NCBI GenBank assembly: GCA_031290315.1
Contig: JAITNS010000033.1
Coordinates: 1 to 14,340, forward strand
DNA from: Puniceicoccales bacterium
Lineage (GTDB): Bacteria; Verrucomicrobiota; Verrucomicrobiia; Opitutales; LL51
Length of the DNA stretch: 14,340 nucleotides
Direction: 5' to 3'
The notes beneath the pieces were generated by a model. The model saw only the letters and a program-made list of their open reading frames with translations. It did no database searches and had not been told where the DNA came from. The position numbers were made by a program, and so were the translations under genes. Each line of letters opens with the position of its first letter. Position 1 is the stretch's first letter. Positions 9,191 to 14,340 of the stretch are shown one piece after another.

Positions 9191-11305
9191 TTACCAAAAC
9201 TTTTCTGGATCATGGTTCTTAATATTACCATAAAGTAATTTTAAAGGCAATTTTTTTTCGTCATTTTCTAAGGAATTTAATAATTGGAGGGCATCATTTT
9301 TAGTCATTTTTGAGTCTTGTTGATCTTCTTGGGTTGTTTGGTCTTGATTTGAGTTGACTTTTTCAGAAGAAGTATCTCGTTGATCTTCCGCTTTTTTTTC
9401 TTTCTCCTGCTTCTTTTGATCCTCAGACTGCTTCTTCTGCTCTTCTTCTTGTTGATTTTTCTCCTGCTGATCCTTTTCTTCCTTTTTGTCTTCTGACTTT
9501 TCTTGCTCTTCTTTTTTCATTTGATCTTCTGACTGCTGTTTATCGGATTTTTCTTGATCCTCTTTTTTCTTTTGATCTTCCGATTGCTGTTGATCATTTT
9601 TCTTTTGCTGATCGTTTTCTTTCTGCTGGTCATCAGATTGCTTTTGATCGTTTTCTTTCTTTTGATTATCTGACTGCTGCTTATCGGATTTTTCTTGATC
9701 CTCTTTTTTCTTTTGATCTTCCGACTTCTGTTGGTCATTTTCCTTCTGCTGATCGTTTTCTTTCTTTTGCTCATCTTGCTTGCTTTGATCGTCGGACTTC
9801 TGCTGATCATTTTTCTTTTGCTGATCTTCTAATTTCTTAATCTCCTCTTCCACGTATTGCGTATTTTTTTTCGCTTCTTCAAATTTTTCATCCAAATCGA
9901 TGGCCGATTGAAAATGACGTACACTCTCTTTCCACTTCTCTAATGTCTCTTTTGCTTCGCTACAACTTTTCCCTTGCTCAAATAATGTATTACCTAAATT
10001 ATAAAAAGATTTCTTTTGCAATTCGATGGGCGCACTTGATGCGGATTTGTTCAAACAATCAACCGCTTCTTTATACTGTTTTAAAGCGAGGTAGGTTGTC
10101 CCTTTGTTGAAAAGTAACTCCGCATCGTTTTCTTTTTTCTTCAATTGTTGATCATAAAATTCCAGCGCTTTTTCAAATTCTCCATTTTTATAAAAAATTT
10201 CCCCCTGGCTCTCTTTGGCAGAAAGATGATTTAATGATAAGAAGAAAGCAAACATCCATAAGGAAAGTCGATAATAAATTGATGTCGTATATTTCCTAGG
10301 AGTTTTATAGGTACTCATAAGTACTTCAAGGAACAAAAGCAATAAGCCGAGCAACAAAAATAATTGGTAGCGTTCCTGATATACCTTTTCAATGTATTTA
10401 TTTTCTTTCGATAGATCCTTAAGTAATGGGAATCGGGAGAGTATATTTTTTTGTAATTTGGCTAGCGCAGCCGACGATAAATGATAATAATCTCCCTCCG
10501 TTATTTGCGCAATCTCTTGTAAAGTTTTTTCATCGAGAGCTGTTTTGATAATTTGGTCATTGCGATCCCGGAGAAGCTCGACCTTCCCATTCTTATTGGC
10601 CGTAACCGGAATCGTACTCCCTTCAACGGATCCTATACCAATTGTGTAAATGCAAATATTATTTTCCTTTGCTCCCTGGGCACCCGTAATAGCACTATCC
10701 GCTAATTCTTCGCCATCGGAAAATAAGAACAATAATTTTTGATTTTGTGTTTGGTCATAGATTTTTTCAGCCAATTCGATGGCAGCATTAATGGCGGTAC
10801 CGGGAATAGGGATCGTGTCCGTATCCATAGCGTTGAGGCTTTGGACAAATGCATTATGGTCGAGAGTGAGAGGGCATTGTAAAAATGCATTCCCTGCAAA
10901 CGCAACGAGTCCCACTCGATGTCCTCCGAAATTTTTGATAAGCTCTAAAATAGCGAGCTTTGTCCGTTCCAATCGATTGGGCTTGATGTCTTCCGCAAGC
11001 ATACTTTTTGAGACATCTACGGCAATTAATAAATCGATACCTTTCACATAACGTTCTTCTTCCCTATACCCCCATTTTGGTGCGGTCAATGCGAATCCAA
11101 TCAGTGTGATGGCACATAAAAATAGAAAATTTTTAAATATTTGTTTTTTTTGGCTATAGGTCGACAGTAATAGGGGTACAAGGCGTTGGGCAATGAAGGC
11201 ATTGAGGCGAAGTGTGCGCCGCCTTTTTCCCCATAGATTCATAATGAGTACGAAAGCGATCCATAGGGGGAGTAAAAATAGGAGCAATGTATTTCCGATT
11301 TTCAT
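9191..11305 (-). CDS. batB: BatB-BatC fusion: VWA membrane protein joined to TPR and charged low-complexity tail
   Basis: 704 residues combining two proteins that are often separate. Residues 1-330 are BatB: membrane segments near 5-24 and 58-75, a VWA domain with a full metal site (D97-x-S99-x-S101, T170, D197 in FLFSDGEE), and a closing helix at 313-329. A second signal-like hydrophobic stretch (349-362) then starts the BatC part, with TPR-like pairs from about 365 to 475. Next is a tail of about 175 residues made almost only of K, E, D, Q, N and S. It ends with ALQLLNSLENDEK and a terminal HDPEKFW, which resembles the conserved BatC end. The BatC part would be periplasmic. The ATG overlaps the batA stop by 4 bases (ATGA). 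The symbol batB covers only the first half. Confidence 0.87.
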   Translation of the reverse strand: MKIGNTLLLFLLPLWIAFVLIMNLWGKRRRTLRLNAFIAQRLVPLLLSTYSQKKQIFKNFLFLCAITLIGFALTAPKWGYREEERYVKGIDLLIAVDVSKSMLAEDIKPNRLERTKLAILELIKNFGGHRVGLVAFAGNAFLQCPLTLDHNAFVQSLNAMDTDTIPIPGTAINAAIELAEKIYDQTQNQKLLFLFSDGEELADSAITGAQGAKENNICIYTIGIGSVEGSTIPVTANKNGKVELLRDRNDQIIKTALDEKTLQEIAQITEGDYYHLSSAALAKLQKNILSRFPLLKDLSKENKYIEKVYQERYQLFLLLGLLLLFLEVLMSTYKTPRKYTTSIYYRLSLWMFAFFLSLNHLSAKESQGEIFYKNGEFEKALEFYDQQLKKKENDAELLFNKGTTYLALKQYKEAVDCLNKSASSAPIELQKKSFYNLGNTLFEQGKSCSEAKETLEKWKESVRHFQSAIDLDEKFEEAKKNTQYVEEEIKKLEDQQKKNDQQKSDDQSKQDEQKKENDQQKENDQQKSEDQKKKEDQEKSDKQQSDNQKKENDQKQSDDQQKENDQQKKNDQQQSEDQKKKEDQEKSDKQQSEDQMKKEEQEKSEDKKEEKDQQEKNQQEEEQKKQSEDQKKQEKEKKAEDQRDTSSEKVNSNQDQTTQEDQQDSKMTKNDALQLLNSLENDEKKLPLKLLYGNIKNHDPEKFW
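9528..9724 (-). repeat. Internal near-identical repeat in the charged tail of BatB-BatC
   Basis: The 56 bases at 9528-9583 recur at 9669-9724 with a single mismatch, giving a period of 141 bases (47 codons). Both encode KKKEDQEKSDKQQS, and shorter DQQKxND-type units fill the space between. Agreement at synonymous positions points to recent duplication by slippage or unequal exchange, so the tail length probably varies between strains and could be an assembly weak point. Confidence 0.8.
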
Positions 11306-12339
11306 GGTATTTTTTGAAATTTTGAGTTACGTAAAAGACATTCCAATAGAAGCAATAACAATGCGCATCCAATTAGCCAAATAAAAAAATCCTCTGCAAT
11401 CGCAAATTGTTTAATTTTAATATCAGTTTTTTCCAATTTATCAATCGTTGTATAAATATCGCTCAGCTGTTTCTTATTTTCCGCACGGAAAAACTGTCCT
11501 TCTGTTTTATTTGCGATTGTTTCGAGTAATTCTTCATCGATATCGGCTTGCCCCTGAAGTGTCAAAGGCCGCCCCAAAGGATCCATAATAGCATTACCAT
11601 TTTTATCGGGATATGCAAAATGAATGATCCCTTTTTTACCGATACCGACCGTATAAATTTTGATACCTAGGGCGGCAGCAGTTTCCGTAGCAATGAGGGG
11701 GGCAATATTACCCGCCGTATTACTACCATCGGTGATCAAAACGATTAATTTTGTTTTTGATTCTGAATTTTTGAGGCGATTAGCACACATGGCGATCGCA
11801 TTACCAATTGCCGTTTTATCTTCTATTAAACCAACATGTAAGCGTTCGAGATTATCTTTTAACCATTCATGATTCATAGTAACGGGGCTAACGAGGTAAG
11901 CGTCTTGGGCGAAAGCGCACATTCCGATGCGATCGTTCGGACGATTTTGAATAAATTCGTGGGTAACTTGTTTAGCGATATCTAGGCGCGTTGTAATTTT
12001 TCTTTCCTTTTCTTCGTGGAAATCGAGTCCCATCATGGAGGAAGAAATGTCGACCGCTAACATAATATCGACGCCACTCGAATGGGATTCCGCAAAGTGA
12101 TGGACCCGTTGGGGACGTGCTAGGGCGAAAATTAATAACGTAAGGGCCGAAAGACGTAAGAAATTGAGGATCTGTTGCGCTTTTGATCGATAGGAACCAA
12201 CGGCAGATTTTAGGATTTCCGTATGGGGAAATGAAAGCCTTGCCTGCTTCTGATGACGCTTACAAATGTAGGCAATAGGAGGTAAAAGCAATAATAACCA
12301 CAAAAATTCTTTATTATGAAATTCGAACATATTCATCAT
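11302..12339 (-). CDS. batA: BatA: VWA-domain membrane protein
   Basis: 345 residues. An N-terminal membrane anchor (about 12-27) and second segment (58-75) flank the FALARPQ motif typical of BatA. The VWA domain has the complete metal-ion-dependent adhesion site: D97-x-S99-x-S101 in VDISSSMMG, T176 in DKTAIGNAIA and D204 in LITDGSN. A C-terminal helix (about 317-336) anchors the protein again, so the VWA domain sits between membrane segments, as in the family. It is expected to work with BatB as a metal-dependent protein-binding pair. The ATG at 12339 overlaps the previous stop by 4 bases (ATGA); ATGs at 12336 and 12330 are possible alternatives. No Shine-Dalgarno is present, consistent with coupling. 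Confidence 0.9.
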   Translation of the reverse strand: MMNMFEFHNKEFLWLLLLLPPIAYICKRHQKQARLSFPHTEILKSAVGSYRSKAQQILNFLRLSALTLLIFALARPQRVHHFAESHSSGVDIMLAVDISSSMMGLDFHEEKERKITTRLDIAKQVTHEFIQNRPNDRIGMCAFAQDAYLVSPVTMNHEWLKDNLERLHVGLIEDKTAIGNAIAMCANRLKNSESKTKLIVLITDGSNTAGNIAPLIATETAAALGIKIYTVGIGKKGIIHFAYPDKNGNAIMDPLGRPLTLQGQADIDEELLETIANKTEGQFFRAENKKQLSDIYTTIDKLEKTDIKIKQFAIAEDFFIWLIGCALLLLLLECLLRNSKFQKIP

Positions 12340-12962
12340 TTAGAAGTAGGGTTCATTGTAGGTTTTGCCGGTCGGCGAATACGCTTTACTTCGCGGACAA
12401 AGCGACATGCTTTAAGAAATAAATCTTTATGAAGATTTTGTTGAAACATTTTTCCGGCAAATTTCGCTTGGTCTGAATATTGCAATATATCATTTAGATC
12501 GCTTGCAATCTCCCAAGAAAATTTCGCTGAATTACCGACTAATTTTAAAAATTCTTCCGTAGTTCGACATGTAATAGGTAACTGGTATTCCCGCTGCATA
12601 TATGCTTTCAAGGCGAAACAGAGCGCAGAACAAAATTCTTTTGTATCGTTTGCATCCGCATGTAATCGAGCGCGGTGTAAATCACGCAGTAGTTGCTGAA
12701 AGGAAGTGAGTGGCTTTTGTGGATTGCGACGCCGATAATAACGAAACCATAAGGCTAAAATAGCGATAAAAAGAATAATAATCAATATCGTAAGTAGCGC
12801 TAAATTCCAATAATTACCTGTTTCGATGGGAGTGAGCGCTGGTAATAAGGCTTGGGGGATGTCATCATTTTTTGGTACATTGGGAGTAGGAGTGACAGTC
12901 GCATGCAAATAAATGTCAAGCGAAACAATTTGAAAAATGATGGTGATAAGCCATTTAATCAT
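12336..12962 (-). CDS. First gene of the Bat operon: single-pass membrane protein, DUF4381-like
   Basis: 208 residues from the ATG at 12962. A TTG at 13001 would add 13 residues, but it lies inside the promoter-like TTGACA and would put polar residues before the signal peptide. The protein has a signal or anchor (MIKWLITIIFQIVSL), a proline-rich periplasmic linker, one membrane helix (about 53-73) followed by RYYRRR, then a helical cytoplasmic domain. That domain contains FALKAYMQREYQLP, RTTEEFLKLV and LQYSDQAKFA, the phrase pattern of the small protein usually found just before batA. Its function is unknown; it may connect the VWA complex to a cytoplasmic partner such as a MoxR ATPase. An AGG about 7 bases before the ATG is the only Shine-Dalgarno-like match seen among the starts checked. 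Confidence 0.72.
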   Translation of the reverse strand: MIKWLITIIFQIVSLDIYLHATVTPTPNVPKNDDIPQALLPALTPIETGNYWNLALLTILIIILFIAILALWFRYYRRRNPQKPLTSFQQLLRDLHRARLHADANDTKEFCSALCFALKAYMQREYQLPITCRTTEEFLKLVGNSAKFSWEIASDLNDILQYSDQAKFAGKMFQQNLHKDLFLKACRFVREVKRIRRPAKPTMNPTSK

Positions 12963-12973
12963 AGGATGCCTGT

Positions 12974-13001
12974 AAAATATTTGTCTGGCTGCAATTGTCA
13001 A
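12974..13001 (-). promoter_or_regulatory. Predicted promoter of the Bat operon
   Basis: On the minus strand a perfect -35 TTGACA (13001-12996) is followed after 16 bases by TATTTT (12979-12974), two mismatches from TATAAT. Transcription would start only a few bases before the ATG at 12962, giving a nearly leaderless message, in keeping with the poor ribosome-binding sites here. Confidence 0.4.
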
Positions 13002-13008
13002 TACGAGG

Positions 13009-13038
13009 TTGCTTCCAACGATAAAAATTTGATATTTT
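13009..13038 (+). promoter_or_regulatory. Possible promoter of pheS
   Basis: TTGCTT (13009-13014) and TATTTT (13033-13038) are separated by 18 bases, each with two mismatches from consensus. A start about 7 bases downstream would place the 5' end of the message at or just inside the upstream arm of the inverted repeat at 13043. Other weak pairs exist nearer the gene, so this is tentative. Confidence 0.3.
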
Positions 13039-13042
13039 TAAT

Positions 13043-13086
13043 CATGCTTGAATTTTAGAAGAAATATTTATAGATATTCAAGCATG
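13043..13086 (+). promoter_or_regulatory. Inverted repeat that buries the pheS start codon
   Basis: CATGCTTGAAT (13043-13053) is the exact reverse complement of ATTCAAGCATG (13076-13086), with a 22-base loop. The downstream arm ends with the pheS ATG (13084-13086). As RNA it would pair the start codon; as DNA it is a dyad with arms 33 bases apart, about three helical turns, in the divergent pheS/Bat region. Confidence 0.6.
13044..13058 (+). other. Possible four-codon leader mini-ORF (Met-Leu-Glu-Phe-stop)
   Basis: ATG CTT GAA TTT TAG lies in the upstream arm of the start-codon hairpin, out of frame with pheS. The final sense codon is Phe, the amino acid charged by the downstream enzyme. There is no Shine-Dalgarno, and the ATG follows automatically from the CATG palindrome in the arm, so it may be coincidence. 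Confidence 0.2.
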
Positions 13087-14121
13087 CAGTTATTAAATGA
13101 CGATTTAATTAGTGAAGTAATGAAAAAATTAGAACAAATTGCTTCAATAGCCGCTTTCAAAGACCTCAAAGCTTCTTATTTAGGAACAAACGGCGTTTTA
13201 CGTAATGCTATAAAACAGATGAGTCATTTAAGTCCTGAAGAACGCCCAGAGTTCGGAAAAAAAATCAATCACTTTAAAACCCGTATCGAAGATCTTTTTC
13301 AGAAAAAATTATTAGTCTTAGAGACTGCGACATTGCGAAAAAAAATGGGTAATCCCATTGATATTTCGCTCAATTCACGGGAAAGGGTAACGGGTATGGA
13401 ACATCCATTAACGGTGATATGCCATCGCTTGGAAGAAATTTTCAATCAAATTGGTTTTGTTACTGCGGATGGGACGGAGATCGAGACGGAATGGTTTTGT
13501 TTTGACGCCCTCAATACTCCTGATTCCCATCCCGCACGGGAAGTTATGGATACCTTTTTCCTGTCCGACGATATTGATATGCAAACAACGACGAAACATG
13601 CCAAAGAACGTTACCTTTTACGTGCCCATACCTCAACTGTACAAATTCGCACAATGCTCTCAGAAACACCTCCTATCCGTGTTGTTGTACCAGGGCGTGT
13701 ATTTCGTCGCGATACGACCGATGCTACCCATAGCGCTAATTTCCATCAATGCGAAATATTATGTGTCGATAAAAATATAACTATTTGTGATTTAAAGTCG
13801 GTCTTAGATTATTTTTTGAAAGCATTATTTGGGCCCAAAACAAAGACACGCTTACGTCCTAGTTTTTTTCCGTTTACTGAACCGAGTTTTGAAGTCGATT
13901 TCTATTCTCCTAATCTGGGAAAATTAAGCCACCAATGGATCGAAATTTTAGGTTGCGGAATGGTCGATCCTAATGTGTTTGAAGCAGTAAATATCGATCC
14001 CTATCAATATTCCGGTTTTGCTGCAGGGGTTGGTATCGAACGCCTCGCTATGCTAACTCACGGAATCGATGATGTAAGACTGTTTTATCAAAATGATTTG
14101 CGCTTCTTAGAACAATTTTAA
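13084..14121 (+). CDS. pheS: Phenylalanyl-tRNA synthetase alpha subunit
   Basis: Catalytic subunit of the alpha2-beta2 enzyme that attaches phenylalanine to tRNA-Phe in the cytoplasm. From the ATG at 13084 it has 345 residues, normal for bacteria. An N-terminal helical tRNA-binding region (about 1-85, with YLGTNGVLR at 32-40) precedes the class II core. In that core are HPAREVMDTFFL (149-160), RAHTSTVQIR (180-189), motif 2 around FRRDTTDATH (207-216) with FHQCE (220-224), the Phe-pocket segment FPFTEP (262-267) and motif 3 GFAAGVGIERLAML (311-324). A TTG at 13048 would add 12 residues but lies in the inverted repeat and has no better ribosome site. pheT does not start in the remaining 219 bases. 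The DATHSANFHQ wording recalls PVC-group enzymes, which is a recollection and not a search. Confidence 0.95.
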   Translation: MQLLNDDLISEVMKKLEQIASIAAFKDLKASYLGTNGVLRNAIKQMSHLSPEERPEFGKKINHFKTRIEDLFQKKLLVLETATLRKKMGNPIDISLNSRERVTGMEHPLTVICHRLEEIFNQIGFVTADGTEIETEWFCFDALNTPDSHPAREVMDTFFLSDDIDMQTTTKHAKERYLLRAHTSTVQIRTMLSETPPIRVVVPGRVFRRDTTDATHSANFHQCEILCVDKNITICDLKSVLDYFLKALFGPKTKTRLRPSFFPFTEPSFEVDFYSPNLGKLSHQWIEILGCGMVDPNVFEAVNIDPYQYSGFAAGVGIERLAMLTHGIDDVRLFYQNDLRFLEQF

Positions 14122-14141
14122 TAAGGGCTCCTCGCCCTTAT
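14121..14141 (+). terminator. Hairpin 1 at the pheS stop
   Basis: ATAAGGGC (14121-14128) pairs perfectly with GCCCTTAT (14134-14141) across a 5-base loop; the first base is the last base of the pheS stop. It is placed like a terminator but has no T tract after it. Confidence 0.45.
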
Positions 14142-14149
14142 AATCCTCG

Positions 14150-14170
14150 CCAGGAAACTTTGTTTCCTGG
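14150..14170. other. Hairpin 2, 9-bp perfect stem
   Basis: CCAGGAAAC (14150-14158) and GTTTCCTGG (14162-14170) pair perfectly around a TTT loop. There is no following T tract. Confidence 0.6.
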
Positions 14171-14180
14171 ACCTTGGGAC

Positions 14181-14217
14181 CGCCCTGGATCACGTGCAAT
14201 GCACGTGGTCCAGGGCG
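14181..14217. other. Hairpin 3, 17-bp stem
   Basis: Positions 14181-14197 pair with 14201-14217 around an AAT loop: 16 Watson-Crick pairs and one T-G pair (14190/14208). The stem is GC-rich and contains CACGTG in each arm. It is longer than an ordinary intrinsic terminator, and AAACACAATTTT rather than a T tract follows. Confidence 0.7.
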
Positions 14218-14231
14218 AAACACAATTTTCT

Positions 14232-14252
14232 GGCCAGGCTCACAGCCTAGCC
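14232..14252. other. Hairpin 4, 9-position stem with one mismatch
   Basis: GGCCAGGCT (14232-14240) pairs with AGCCTAGCC (14244-14252) around a CAC loop, with a single C/A mismatch (14235/14249). Confidence 0.5.
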
Positions 14253-14263
14253 GCAAATATTAA

Positions 14264-14288
14264 GTTCAAAGAATAATATTCTTTGAAC
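14264..14288. other. Hairpin 5, 11-bp perfect AT-rich stem
   Basis: GTTCAAAGAAT (14264-14274) pairs perfectly with ATTCTTTGAAC (14278-14288) around an AAT loop, the same loop as hairpin 3. Its AT-rich stem contrasts with its GC-rich neighbours. Confidence 0.6.
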
Positions 14289-14297
14289 GATTCCTTT

Positions 14298-14321
14298 GGC
14301 CAGAGGATTCATCCTCTGGCC
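14298..14321 (+). terminator. Hairpin 6, 10-bp perfect stem followed by a short T run
   Basis: GGCCAGAGGA (14298-14307) pairs perfectly with TCCTCTGGCC (14312-14321) around a TTCA loop and is followed by TTTGATT. Of the six hairpins it is the most terminator-like for plus-strand transcription. It opens with the same GGCCAG as hairpin 4. Confidence 0.5.
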
Positions 14322-14340
14322 TTTGATTGTAGCCCAATAA

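Noticed and set aside
9190..9231. Upstream ATG for batD overlapping batBC by 41 bases
   Set aside because: The ATG at 9189 starts a clean signal peptide one base after the preceding stop.
9517..9810. A 97-codon lysine-rich open frame on the minus strand
   Set aside because: It is the frame-shifted reading of the low-complexity BatC tail repeats; no start context or family resemblance.
12963..13001. TTG start for the first Bat gene
   Set aside because: The TTG is part of a consensus-like TTGACA, and the extension would put polar residues before a good signal peptide.
13048..13083. TTG start giving PheS 12 extra residues
   Set aside because: The added residues do not resemble a PheS N-terminus; the ATG at 13084 gives a normal length.
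14121..14321. CRISPR array
   Set aside because: The hairpins share no common repeat sequence and there are no uniform spacers; only shape is shared.
14121..14340. tRNA or other standard RNA gene
   Set aside because: No T-loop GTTC-A-A motif with a cloverleaf arrangement could be found; the hairpins are serial and not nested.

Overview
The window is AT-rich bacterial DNA, apparently chromosomal and densely coding. No stretch longer than 300 bases lacks a gene; the largest intergenic stretch is the last 219 bases. I see no rRNA, tRNA, insertion sequence, integrase or CRISPR array. A Bat operon, an AdiC-like amino-acid antiporter and a PheS whose wording resembles PVC-group (Verrucomicrobiota-like) enzymes from memory suggest a Gram-negative, possibly host-associated bacterium. 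That placement is inference and weak. Almost no gene has a recognisable Shine-Dalgarno sequence.

Layout. On the left edge, a plus-strand gene cut by the window boundary encodes a protein-kinase-like phosphotransferase (3-890). It converges on a long minus-strand block. Read in its own direction from right to left, that block starts at 12962: a small membrane protein of the Bat locus, batA, a fused batB-batC, batD, batE and rsmE. These are joined by 4-base ATGA overlaps or gaps of 1 to 24 bases, so they are very probably one transcript. sfsA follows 55 bases later and may belong to it. An amino-acid/polyamine antiporter and a UvrD/AddA-like helicase-nuclease follow as separately spaced genes. 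Divergent from the operon, pheS (13084-14121) runs rightward.

How the genes work together. BatA and the BatB part carry complete VWA metal-site motifs beside membrane anchors. The BatC part and BatE supply TPR scaffolds, BatD a large periplasmic region, and the first gene a membrane-anchored helical cytoplasmic domain. Together they look like an envelope complex of the Bat/MoxR-associated type. The MoxR ATPase and DUF58 protein that usually head such operons are absent here, because the operon begins at a promoter divergent from pheS.

The most unusual signals lie at the two ends of pheS. At its start, a perfect 11-bp inverted repeat folds the ATG into a hairpin, and the upstream arm holds a four-codon mini-ORF ending in a Phe codon. 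After its stop, six different tight hairpins are packed into about 200 bases; one has a 17-bp stem. pheT does not follow within the window.
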